Shown here in pieces: positions 37,809 through 47,745 of a stretch of 64,000 nt of DNA. This stretch comes from Azadirachta indica (Eukaryota > Streptophyta > Magnoliopsida > Sapindales > Meliaceae): NCBI GenBank assembly GCA_022749755.1, contig CM040445.1, positions 3,679,182-3,743,181 on the forward strand, in the 5' to 3' direction. Under the pieces are notes generated by a model. It had not been told where the DNA came from and did no database searches. It saw only the letters and a list, made by a program, of their open reading frames with translations. Made by a program: the position numbers and the translations under genes. The first letter of the stretch is position 1; each line of letters starts with the position of its first letter.

Positions 37809-40461
37809 AAATGCGCGACGTCCTCGTCGCGTCTTCCTCACGGAACCTCTTTATGTGCTCTTGGAATTGCCATAGTGCATCTTCATGCTCCCATGTAGCC
37901 TCGCTTTCGGGCAATCCCTTCCACTTGATGAAATATTCCGTGTAGTTCGGCACTCCTCGCTTTCGAACTCGTCGATCTGCAAGAATACACTCAACCTCCT
38001 TTTCGAAAGAGGTTACCACAGCAGTTGGAGCCCGTTTTGACTCCCCTCGGCTCGGGTCTTCCTCATCTCCATGGTAAGGTTTTAACATGCTTACATGGAA
38101 GACGGGGTGAATCTTCAATTTAGGGGGAAGAAGAACTCGATATGACACCTTGCCCACTTTCTTTATGATTGGAAATGGTCCCTCGTAACGTCGAACCAAT
38201 CCCTTGTGTACTTTGCGCAATGTCTTGAATTGTTGTGGCAAGAGTTTCACCATGACTTGGTCCCCCTCTTGGAACTCTACGTCCCTTCGGTTATTGTCCG
38301 CCCACTTCTTCATCTTCTTAGCCGCCTTATCTAGGTATGCCCTAGCTAAATCGGCTTGTTCATGCCATGCCTTGGCGAACTTGAAGGCTCCCGGACTTTT
38401 TCCATCATAACTTGAGGCTAGTGCATGTGGAGTCATCGGTTGTCGTCCCAACACAATCTCGAACGGACTCCTATTAGTCGCCTCGCTCCGCTGCAAGTTA
38501 TAAGAAAATTGAGCCACATCTAGCAACTTGGCCCAATCCCTTTGGTTGGCACTCACATAGTGCCTCAAGTATAGTTCGAGCAGTGCATTGACACGCTCGG
38601 TTTGTCCGTCACTTTGAGGATGAAAGCTTGTAGAAAAATTAAGGTCCGTTCCAAGTAGCTTGAATAACTCGGACCAAAACTTCCCGGTAAACCGTGGATC
38701 GCGATCACTTACAATATTATTCGGCACTCCCCAAAGCTTCACCACATGCTTTAGGAATAATTTTGCAGCTTCTTCCGCTGTGCAATCCGTAGGTGCCGGT
38801 ATAAAAACCGCGTATTTGCTAAAACGATCCACCACCACAATGATACTTCCATACCCCTCCGATTTCGGTAGTGACGTGATGAAATCCATGGAAACACTTT
38901 CCCATGGCTTGTTCGGAATCGGTAATGGCTCAAGTAACCCACCGGATGCTCGTTGCTCAATTTTGTCTTGTTGGCATACAAGACATGTCCGCACATAGGC
39001 CTCGACATCTTCTCGCATCCTTGGCCAATAGTACGAATTTTCCAACAAAGCGTTGGTGCGCTTAGCCCCGGGGTGTCCAGCCCACTTGGAATCATGGCAT
39101 TCCTTGATAAGCTCTTTCCTCAAGCCACCCCACTTCGGCACAAATATTCGCCTCCCCTTGGCGTAGAGCAATCCGTCATCAAGCCAAAACCGTCTTGTCT
39201 TCCCCTCGTGTGCGAGCACCACTATATTTTTGGCTAGAGGGTCTTGGGTCAATCCTTCTTTGATCCTCCCTACTAGCTTTCCCTCGGGAATGCTTAAGTT
39301 AATGGTCGAGAGTGTCTTAGTCTCCACCTTACTTGCTCTTATCATCGGAGCCATGCATGCCTTGCCTCCATCAAGGATGCACATGGTGTTGGCAAATGGT
39401 ACCGGTACGACCTTCATTTGATCGAAGAAATCCATTCCAAGCACAATTTTGTGGTCGTCCATAGGTACTACCGACCAATCTACCGGTCCTTTCCATTCTC
39501 CGATGGTGGTTTCAACCTTCTGCGCTACGCCTTTGATTGGTCTAGCGACCGAATTTACTGCCTTCATGGTGCCGCCTTTGTTGGTCACCTTGAGACCTAG
39601 TCGTTTGGCCTCGTCAACCTGCACAAAATTATGTGAGGCACCTGTATCAACTAAGGCTTTCGTACGTACCTTGTTGATCACCACATCAACATAGATAAGC
39701 CCCTTTGCTTGTGCCTCCGGAACTGCTCGAATGGCATTGAGTAGTTGCAAGGAACCCATCGCCGCGTCACCCTCTCGACTTGGTGGTTCCTCCGCACGAG
39801 CCACCATGGCGTTCAATGCCTTCCTCTTCGGACAATCCCGCATCCAATGAGGACCATCGCAAAAGTAGCAATTTCGAGAAGGTTTGGAATCCCTCTCTTT
39901 GTCATTCCTCGGCTTCTCTTTGCCGCTAGGTGGTTTGCGGAAACCATCTCCTTGCGATTTGCTATGGTCTCCCCCACCTTTACCTTGGCCACCCTTCTTG
40001 TCCTTGGCCTTGGTATTTGATCGCTCACTTGAGTAATCAGTGAGAGTCTCCGCAACGGCTATGGCGGTTGCGAGATCTTGCACACTTCGTCTCCTAAGCT
40101 CCGTCTTCGCCCATCCTTGGAGCCCATCCATGAAGAAAAAGAGCGAATCCTTGTCGCTCATATCCGGAATCTCCAACACCAAGCTAGTAAACTCCTTGAT
40201 GTAGTCCCGCAAGCTTCCGGATTGTTTGAGGCGTCGCAACCGGCCTCGTGCTTCCTCTTCGGCATTTTCCGGATAGAATTGCCGCTTGAGTTCCCGCTTG
40301 AAGTCATCGAAGGTTTCGATGGTGCATGTCCCTTTACCAATGTCACCGTACCTCCTTCTCCACCACAACATAGCCACATCGGTTAGATAATGGGTAGCGG
40401 TACGTACCTTGGTTTGTTCATCGGTGATGCCCATCACTTCGACATATTGTTCGATCCCCAC
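37807..40461 (-). CDS. Retrotransposon polyprotein: gag (part)-protease-integrase-chromodomain, RT/RH deleted
   Basis: A single open frame of 884 codons. Gag-like region (about 1-190, with a WWRRRYGD-type motif near 33); CCHC knuckle CYFCDGPHWMRDC (about 198-210); aspartic protease with VDTGASHNFV (about 271-280); integrase H2C2 zinc finger (H456, H463, C493, C496); integrase catalytic residues D526, D586 and E622 with the family spacing; C-terminal chromodomain (about 820-875, EYFIKWKGLPESEATWE). In relatives, RT and RNase H (about 600-700 aa, including a YxDD motif) lie between protease and integrase. Here the linker after the protease joins the segment just before the zinc finger in frame, around residues 380-390. 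The frame is the downstream part of gag; the 5' part is in another frame (see 40434-40946). Confidence 0.9.
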   Translation of the reverse strand: MGIEQYVEVMGITDEQTKVRTATHYLTDVAMLWWRRRYGDIGKGTCTIETFDDFKRELKRQFYPENAEEEARGRLRRLKQSGSLRDYIKEFTSLVLEIPDMSDKDSLFFFMDGLQGWAKTELRRRSVQDLATAIAVAETLTDYSSERSNTKAKDKKGGQGKGGGDHSKSQGDGFRKPPSGKEKPRNDKERDSKPSRNCYFCDGPHWMRDCPKRKALNAMVARAEEPPSREGDAAMGSLQLLNAIRAVPEAQAKGLIYVDVVINKVRTKALVDTGASHNFVQVDEAKRLGLKVTNKGGTMKAVNSVARPIKGVAQKVETTIGEWKGPVDWSVVPMDDHKIVLGMDFFDQMKVVPVPFANTMCILDGGKACMAPMIRASKVETKTLSTINLSIPEGKLVGRIKEGLTQDPLAKNIVVLAHEGKTRRFWLDDGLLYAKGRRIFVPKWGGLRKELIKECHDSKWAGHPGAKRTNALLENSYYWPRMREDVEAYVRTCLVCQQDKIEQRASGGLLEPLPIPNKPWESVSMDFITSLPKSEGYGSIIVVVDRFSKYAVFIPAPTDCTAEEAAKLFLKHVVKLWGVPNNIVSDRDPRFTGKFWSELFKLLGTDLNFSTSFHPQSDGQTERVNALLELYLRHYVSANQRDWAKLLDVAQFSYNLQRSEATNRSPFEIVLGRQPMTPHALASSYDGKSPGAFKFAKAWHEQADLARAYLDKAAKKMKKWADNNRRDVEFQEGDQVMVKLLPQQFKTLRKVHKGLVRRYEGPFPIIKKVGKVSYRVLLPPKLKIHPVFHVSMLKPYHGDEEDPSRGESKRAPTAVVTSFEKEVECILADRRVRKRGVPNYTEYFIKWKGLPESEATWEHEDALWQFQEHIKRFREEDATRTSRI

Positions 40462-40946
40462 AAGAAGTTGTCCACGTCCTTGGCACTCCTCGAGCCATTA
40501 TAGGACTTGGGCTTGGGGACATCGACTCTTGGTGCTTCACGTGTGGTAGTCATCCCGCTTGCTGCCGCACGCTTGCACAAAGCCACATCCTCCTTAATTG
40601 TGGCGAGTTCCCTATCAATGTAGGCTCGGATGTCCCTAAACATACGGTCGTGAACCGCTAGCAACTCTTGCTTGAAGGCATCCTCGAGCTTGGCGGTAGA
40701 CACCTCCACTACCTCACGAAGAGCATTGTCCTCCGCTTCCAACTCGTCGAAGCGCTGCTCCATCTCGTCAAGGCGTGAGTCTACACTTGCCACGAAAGCT
40801 TCCACGCTAGCTACTCGAGCGTCCAAGCCAGCCACCATGTCCTTGGACTGCGCCCTCTTGCTTCCACCCTTGGTAGGACGTTGCTCGTCACGTCCCCGCA
40901 ATTGGACTTCCTCACCTGCAATGGTAACGTCGGAAACGTTGGCCAT
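40434..40946 (-). pseudogene. 5' part of retrotransposon gag, frameshifted
   Basis: A 170-codon frame from an ATG at 40946, with a predicted coiled-coil (LDARVASVEAF, LDEMEQRFDELEAEDNALRE) and a PKSYNGSRSAKDVDNF motif that leads into the retrotransposon gag domain. It runs out of frame in a G run near 40462-40470. Gag continues one frame over in the 884-codon ORF. This is best explained by a 1-base loss; the site does not match a canonical slippery heptamer, so programmed frameshifting is less likely. Sequencing error in the homopolymer is possible. Confidence 0.8.
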
Positions 40947-41037
40947 TCCCTTTGATAGAGTTTCCCTTCACGCAACTTTTGATTCGAAAGCTCCCTCTCA
41001 ACAAGGTCTCCGCTCAACCTTGTGTTGCTCAACCTTG

Positions 41038-41052
41038 AGCTCTGATACCAAC
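41038..41052 (-). other. Primer-binding site, tRNA-iMet type
   Basis: Directly inside the 5' LTR the minus strand reads GTTGGTATCAGAGC, which contains TGGTATCAGAGC, the usual plant initiator-tRNA-Met primer-binding sequence. A short spacer separates it from the LTR end. Confidence 0.9.
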
Positions 41053-41694
41053 TGTCACGGCCTCACTCTCTTCACTCGCTTCGACCGTGCGGCGCTTAGC
41101 AACTCCGCTCACTAAGCAAGCCTTCGACACCCGCAATGCGCTAAATCGGAAGCTTATGAATAGAAGAGAGAGCAATAAGAGTTTGAGTGAAGAGTGATTT
41201 ACACAACTCAAGTTTATTGCTTGATTGCTTTGTTACTTGGTTGCTTTGTTGCTTGGTTGCTTGGTTTGGCCAAATGAGGCCTCACCTATTTATAGGAAAA
41301 CTTACATAAAATGGACGGCCTAGATTGCACCTCACAATGCACTTTTGAGGGCTAAGATTGGCCTTCTAGAAATGTCCTAGAAAATATCTACACAATTGTC
41401 AAAATGGTAATGCTATCTACACAATTCTAGAACTTGGGCCAATTGGGCCACCATTCTAGAAGTTGGGCTAGTTGGGCTAACATTGGGCTACAAGTACAAT
41501 AATGCCAATAAGGAAGAATGTATAGATCTTTGACCCAAATGCCTTATTTCCCCACTTAACCCGTTCTATCGACGAGTCGTATTACCAAAGCTCATGTGCC
41601 CGTTTGTCCCGAATTTTCCCTCGCGCGAATTCTGTCCGCACAACGTCTTGGTCACGGTTACTGTTCATGGGCACTATTCACGCGGGGCGTGACA
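41053..41694 (-). repeat. 5' LTR of the retrotransposon
   Basis: 642 bp, almost identical to the 3' LTR. It includes a TATTTATAGG promoter-like box (about 41287-41296, on the plus strand as written) and tandem TTGCTTTG/TTGCTTGG words. It is the upstream LTR for the minus-strand element. Confidence 0.95.
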
Positions 41695-42524
41695 TTTAGG
41701 TGTTAAACCGAACCTAACTTTGTTTTCTAAATTATTTCTTTGGGACCATGGAGTAGATTGGACACTAATGAATCATTTTGTTGTTGTCCCTTCAAGTGGG
41801 ATTATTTAATAATGAAATTATTAATTCAAAAAATTTTATAACAACAAAATTATTTATATAATATCTCAACTAAGATGTCAAGATCTTGAATCATTTAATT
41901 ACAAAAGAGTAACTGAATTAAACAAATATATGTAAGTTTAAGTTTAAATTTTAAAATAAACAATATTATATTGTGCGAGAGTGAATGATTTGATATTATT
42001 ACATTATTAAATTGTATAATTACATGTTACTTGAGAAAATACCAAATTTTGGATACATTTTCATGGATTGAAGTATAAAGAAAAAGTATCTAGTAGGGAA
42101 AAAGAAGAAGAAGAAGAAGAAACAAAAAAGAAAAGAACAAGGAAAAGGCTTGGTTGGCTACAGAACAGGCTACCCCATTCTTTTAGGCAAAAGATGAGAA
42201 GAAAGGGAGCTCAAAAGCAAAAGAAAATGGGGTGGCAAGTTGAATTATTGCAGATTTCAAAAGATTTGGTCTAAGGCATTAAGTAAAAATTAAGAAACAT
42301 AATTACGGAGGGGTGGGCACCATCACAAAGTGGAAAAATGTGTGAGAAGAAAAGTTAATCCTTGCAGCATGGCTTTCTTCTTCTCAAAGGGGCCATATGA
42401 CCTGGTGATCATTGACCATTTTTTTTTTTTTTTTTTTTTGGTTAATTTCTCAGACAGTTTTTCATGCATCATGGATCTTAATTAATATAATTTTCAAGAA
42501 TGCTTATGCTACAATATTTCTCCG
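41695..42524. other. Unit-A intergenic DNA upstream of the DEG9 relic
   Basis: 41699-41985 aligns with 47090-47340 of unit B. From about 41985 to 42520 there is sequence with no match in unit B, including an AAG run (42099-42122) and a T run (42419-42439). The frame at 42068-42274 lies in this A-only part and has no recognised domain. No gene called. Confidence 0.6.
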
Positions 42525-43794
42525 CTGTAATCATTCTCGGCTACAGCACAATAATTTGCTAATAGTATTAACATCCATCCTTAATCTTGGCGCTAGGTCA
42601 GGAAAGTGTTCTGGTATACTCAGTAAATTTACGAAGGGTCTTTAGTAATTGTCATAAAACCTGGGTCACTAGGTTTGGGTAGAATGAATGGCCCATTCAG
42701 ATCCATCAGCAAACCGAAGCCCAAATCATTCGCAATTTCTACTGTAAAAAAATTATAAAATTCCGACTTCCTCAACCGTTAATTCCTTTCCTTACATTTC
42801 TCTCCCATTTTTCTCGTTACAACTTACAATCCCTCCATTTGCTTCGCCAAAAACTCGATGAAGATGTCGACAATACAGATCATGTCATACCAACGCCAGT
42901 CCTCATGCATTTCGTCCAAGACTACGAGAAGAATGGAGCATATACAGGTTACCTAGTTACGACTCACATTTTGCTTGTTAAGATCAATCTTTTGTTCAAT
43001 TTGCGTAATTAACATTAATCCTGAAATGGTTATGATATATGCTAATTTAGATTGTTCAATGGTCTTTCCTTACATGTTATAGGGATCCCAATTCTTGGAG
43101 TTGAGTGGCAGAAAATAGAAAATCCCGATTTGCGTATGGCAATGGGTATGAAAGCTTGATCAGAAGGGTGTTCGTATCCGAAGAGTTGATCCCACTGCAC
43201 TGGAATCTGAGGTTTTGAAGCCCTCAGATATTATTTTGAGCTTTGATGGGGTTGATATTGCCAATGATGGAACTGGTGAGTGTATATTTCTTATTAGGAG
43301 TTAAGTTCTGATTGTGTACATGCACATGTTTTGACATGCATGTTCTTATGATTTTGTCGTGTGATAAGTGAAAACACCAAAATGCATTTTTAGAGAATGG
43401 TCATTTTGATAACATTCTTGTTACAGAGACACTACCTGCAAAACGTTCCACTCCTTGTCTTTTTATTAGAGCTAATCTCTCTTTCCATTAATAGACGGAA
43501 TACTTGAAACATGAGGAAAGTTGCTTTGAGGGGACGTGAACTTCCGAGTTTAGTATAATTATAATTAGAATTATATAACATAATAAAGATAGTAATAGTA
43601 ATAGTTTGATAATAATCATGACACATATTTATTTATGCATTTGTAGCTCCACTGTGTATGCAAATTTTGTATTTGTAACATCTTAGACGGAAAGCGACAA
43701 GTTCAAGTCTTGTTTTCTTTGTTCCTTTTCAATTCTAGCTGTGACAGGAATCTTCTCCCCCTTTCTTGTTGAGTTTTCTGCTCCCTGTCGGCAT
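42525..43794 (+). pseudogene. Truncated DEG9 protease copy (DEG9-A)
   Basis: Homologous to the intact DEG9 gene in unit B. The promoter and 5' UTR (42525-42850) match 47390-47715. The sequence then jumps, at a GATGAAGATG-like microhomology near 42857, into the end of exon 3 (to 42947), deleting about 1.5 kb with the start codon, exon 1, exon 2 and most of exon 3, and therefore the catalytic His, Asp and Ser. An exon 4 relic (43083-43275) has a 1-base insertion that brings a stop after ATGAAAGCT. Only the first bases of exon 5 remain (43781-43794), behind a mutated acceptor (CTG for CAG). Exons 6-9 were never in this copy because the duplication breakpoint cuts exon 5. Confidence 0.92.
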
Positions 43795-44249
43795 TAATAT
43801 TTCATAGATTAGGTAGAATCAAAACAGTCCACCCATGTGATAGTGAATTAGGCTAAGCTCTTCGCCAAAATTAAAAGTCCTTTTCGATTATCCCGCTGCA
43901 TCTCTCTTATTTTGCAAACACCCCACCTTATAGCCTTTGAAATTTTCTTCTCCACTGGCATCAAATGGAATCCAATAGGACCCTCCCCTGATTGCAACCA
44001 AACAACACTCCAATCTCCAACCCCAGAAATTGTCTGTTACGTGTCCATTTTTTCTTCCACCTCAAGATCACAGTACTTCCAGTTTCTGCTATAAATAATA
44101 ATTTCATCTCTTTGATTGAAACTATGCCTTTGACGTTACTGGAGCTTTGCTTTTGGAGCGGTAGCTCAAACTTTTACCCAGAGGACCCGAGACAAGAGAA
44201 TGATAAATCACTTGAAATTTATGAACCCCTGTTGCTCTGCAATACCAAT
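43795..44249. other. Unrelated spacer at the duplication junction
   Basis: 455 bp between the end of unit A and the start of unit B, without a match in either unit. It contains a TATAAATA box (about 44090) followed 30 nt later by an ATG and a short frame (44124-44252) that has no recognised domain and runs into unit B. It looks like filler DNA, perhaps a captured promoter and first-exon fragment from elsewhere. The source is unknown. Confidence 0.6.
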
Positions 44250-44344
44250 TAAGATGTGTAGTTATGATGTATATCTAAGACAGTTTTTTCATGAAATGCA
44301 GATCACAATTGAAACGAATTTGAAGCATCCAGGATTTGACATAC

Positions 44345-46262
44345 CTGCTGAGTTTTTGAGATGCACTCGATGTAATATGCAGCACCAATCTGTTTACGGA
44401 GTTCCTCTCCCTGTTTGTATAGAAACATTGCCACCAAATCATTAAAACACTGATAGCATTATTTCCAAGACAGACTACAAAGGAACTAACAACTGAAAAC
44501 ACACTTGTGCAGTGGTCACAGGCACCAATCCTGGATGATCAGCCAAATAATGCTTGTCCTCACGAGGATCTACATGTCCATTGTAATCACACATTAGTTG
44601 AGAAAGCTAAAATCATAGTAAATATACCAGGATAAAAGAAGATAAATGTTAATACATCTACATAATTGCGGACTGTTCCAAATTATCCATGGCATGCATC
44701 ATTCTAAGAAGAAAATGAGAATTTTTTTACCACAAAACATCCACTATGAAAGGGACTTCAGGACTGTAGGTTCATTTGATCAGTGAATAGACTATACCGC
44801 ACTTCTTTCACGGACATGAGAGGTCCACTATTTTTAGTTCTACATGGAAGGAGCGGTTTGCCTTAAATTTGGTGTAAAAACCCAAAAATCAAACTTCCCA
44901 ATTGAATTAAAACATTTAACTCATATGATAGCAGATGATATAGATAAAACGAGAAAATGATAAGCTGAAAACAGATTTCCCCAATTCCGAGTTTGTAATT
45001 TCAAAAGATTACGGCAATTAAGTTTGATGTTATCTACATTAGTCCTAGTTTGCTTAAAACTTTAAAATCTAAACCTGCAAAACAATGTCTTTAGTAAATG
45101 ATGGTAAGTGAGTAGCAATTAGAAAAATGTACCAATTCGATAAATGGTAAACCAACCTCCGTTATTAAATAAGTCTTCATCCAGTTAACAAGATAGATGT
45201 TCCATTTATGAGAACAAATTTGATAGAAATTGGCCCAAAGGGATGACTTACAGCAAGCAAATAATTGATAGAAATGGGGGAATAACTATTTGTGATTATT
45301 GACCTTATTAACTCACCCCAGTTTGATTCCAGCCAATACAACTGGCACTCCACGAGAGAAATGCTGAAGTCCAGGGATCCACTCACCAGTTAATCATGAA
45401 TTGGAAAATTAACTGTACAAGTGCATAATCAATTGTATTGCTTCAGGAAATTGAGACGACCTATGCAGGTAAATGCATCTTTCTCAGAACGTTTTCGTAG
45501 GACTGACTAGGGAGAAAGCCAAGACAAAAACGTCTCTCAAGGTCCTTAACCTATCGTAAGCCTCTTGCCCTATAAAAATTCATCGAAAACAAATGTACCA
45601 TAATAAAATTGCCTGAGTTGACAGAATTGTTATCTTTGATGTGAACATATAGTGGAAATTTTAGAGAACAATATTAAGAAGAAATTAATTGAGACAGTGA
45701 GTCAGAATTATTATCAGCTGTGTCCCATAGGCCTAAGTTTGACAGTGGTTCCTTCAGCTACCACATTTGCACTAAAGTTATCAAACACTGTTGGTATATA
45801 ATCCTGATAAGCACAACAACCATCAATGTTTGTAAATACTACAAATTAGGAATGAAAAGAGGAAGAGCCAACTTGAACAATTAAAACACCACCTCTTTCT
45901 AACCTTAATTTGCTTGAAACAGAAGGGGAAATATAGAACAAATAAATCCCAGATTAATATCTCAAAAGGGAAACAAATCCCAATCGACAGTCCAAAATAA
46001 TTTGAAGAGAAGCAAAATTCAGTAATTAGTTTTAAAATGTTCACGAAAAGCTGCAAAAACTCAGTTGCATAAACACACAAACCACAAAAAGATTGAAAAA
46101 GAAACCGAAACTGACAGACCCACAAGGATGATCTTCAGGAACGAAAGGGTACATTCAAAAGGGAACTTGTTACTTGTGTAGCAAATAAGCATGCAAAGTC
46201 TTGCCAATAGGCCCACCAGCAACAGTCACACATTTGATGAACCTGGAAGCACTAGAAGCCAT
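44345..46262 (-). pseudogene. Truncated, decayed ROP copy (ROP-B)
   Basis: Relics of ROP exons 6 (44410-44345), 5 (about 44570-44506), 4 (about 45378-45314), 3 (about 45590-45475), 2 (about 45806-45716) and 1 (46262 to about 46150), in the order of the working gene. Exons 7 and 8, with the polybasic tail and GC-CG box, are absent because the duplication started in intron 6. Damage: the P-loop is altered (GDGAVGKT to AGGPIGKT); a 1-base insertion follows directly in exon 1; exon 2 has a 1-base insertion; exon 3 has deletions of about 11 and 14 bases and its GT donor is lost. The start codon and about 450 bp of upstream DNA are still similar to the working gene. Confidence 0.93.
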
Positions 46263-47745
46263 TGAAACCAAAAACAGACAGACAAACAAAGAAGAAAAGA
46301 AAGATGAGTCTTTTATGAGTTAAAATAGTGGTAAACACAACACCAAAAAAAAAGGGAAAATCAAAAGGATGGATTGTTGGTGGACAAATTTATGGCTTCG
46401 TCTCTCTTTGGTTAGTGGTGGATCACATGATTCTCACTCAATCACTGTCTCCGTAGCATTGCTTTACTTCTTTGGCTAGGCAAATCAAGATTGGGTTTTT
46501 ATTGTGAGAGATTGAATGCAATTCTTCAATTTGGATTTTTGTTATTAAAGTCATTGATTCTTATTATTAGTAGTAGTTGTAGTAGTAGTATTTCATGTTT
46601 TTTTGCAGGGAAGGGGGTCAGCTGGTGCATTTATTTTAGTCCCAGAATTGAATTGAATTGAATTTCAGTGGATTTCAAGGCTGTTTGTAGTTTGTACTGT
46701 AGTTGTTAAATTGGACATCCACCGGGCGGCGTGCCCGTGATCAGCGCGTGCTTGATAACGAAAGATATTTTATTTTAGTGTATTTTATTTTTTATTCAAA
46801 AATAGACAAAATTTTAACAATTTTAATTACTTCTCTACATTTTAAGTTTTTAACGATGATAATAATAATAAATTAGCATTTTAAGTGAAATTGAACCACA
46901 AGGCAGATTTCATTAAAATAATACCTACTACATTGATGAAAAATATAAGCACTGGCGGATATTTTAGGACCACAAACCAAGAAGGGTATTTTGATTGATA
47001 GAGAAATGCAAGCGTCTTCTTCACAGAAAAGGAAAGGAAACCTCCATTAGTTATGAGTTTATTTCTTTTCATATAAAAGCTGTAGTGTTGAACCTAACCT
47101 AATTTTGTTTCCTAAATCATTCCTTTGGGACCACGGAGTGGATTGGACACTTATGAATCATTTTTTTATTGTTCCTTCAAGTGGGATTATTTAATAATGA
47201 AATTATTAATATAAAATTTTTATAACATCAAAATTATTTATCTAATATTTTGAATAAGATGTCACAATCTCCGATTATTTAATTAAAAAAAATAACTGAA
47301 TTACACAAATACATATAAGTTTTAAGTTTAAAGCGAATGCTGAATAATATTGTATCCTGTAAGAGCGAATGATAGGTAATATATATGTAATCATTTTCGG
47401 CGACAACATTATAATTTGCTAATAACATTAACATCCATCAGTAATATTCGCGCCGGGAATTAAAATGTTTGCGGTGTACTTAGTAAATTGGACCTACAAA
47501 ATTGGGTAGAATACTGGGCCCGTTGGGATCTATCCGTCAACCGAAGCCCGCATCATTTGCAATTTCCTTTCCATTTCCCTCCGTCCCACTGTAATAAAAT
47601 TATAAAAATCCTTCTTCCCCGACCTTCAATTCCTTCCATTACCTTTCTCTCCCATTATTCCCGTTACAGCTTACAATCCCTCCATTGGCTTCGCCAAACC
47701 TCGATAAAACCTCAAAACTCTTGAGCAAAACACGAATATTCCGTA
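46263..47745. other. Unit-B region between ROP-B and DEG9
   Basis: 46263-46790 is the copy of the ROP promoter region (34499-35040), 46860-47340 the copy of 36500-37154 plus 41699-41985, and 47390-47745 the DEG9 promoter and 5' UTR, also present at 42525-42850. A GGGCCC site-II-like word lies at 47518-47523. No other gene seen. The frame at 46881-47072 lies in duplicated intergenic DNA and is not conserved in unit A. Confidence 0.7.

Larger units (their letters stand above)
37155..41694 (-). mobile_element. Chromovirus-type LTR retrotransposon lacking RT and RNase H
   Basis: 4540-bp element in minus orientation. LTRs at 37155-37795 (3') and 41053-41694 (5') both run TGTCAC...GTGACA and differ by a single 1-bp indel. 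The target duplication is TTTA (37151-37154 and 41695-41698). A primer-binding site complementary to initiator tRNA-Met follows the 5' LTR, and a purine-rich tract precedes the 3' LTR. Coding order is gag, CCHC knuckle, aspartic protease, integrase, chromodomain. That order and the chromodomain place it among Ty3/gypsy chromoviruses. Reverse transcriptase and RNase H are absent, so it cannot copy itself. It splits unit A; the empty site reads AGCTGTAGTGTT at about 47079-47090 in unit B. Confidence 0.93.
32455..43794. repeat. Tandem duplication, unit A
   Basis: Left unit of a direct segmental duplication. It starts within ROP intron 6 (about 32455, similar to 44250) and ends 14-16 nt into the DEG9 exon 5 equivalent (GGCAT at 43790-43794, matching 50150-50154). 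It contains ROP exons 6-1, the ROP upstream region, a MITE, an LTR retrotransposon and a truncated DEG9 copy. It also carries about 1 kb (35955-36935) and about 0.5 kb (41985-42520) that unit B lacks, of unknown origin. Apart from these it aligns base by base with unit B, with frequent substitutions and small indels. Confidence 0.9.

Noticed and set aside
38660..40386. Several plus-strand frames of 80-110 codons
   Set aside because: They are shadows of the minus-strand retrotransposon polyprotein in a GC-richer stretch.
42068..42274. Lys/Glu-rich frame
   Set aside because: It arises from an AAG repeat in DNA present only in unit A; no domain, no splice partners.
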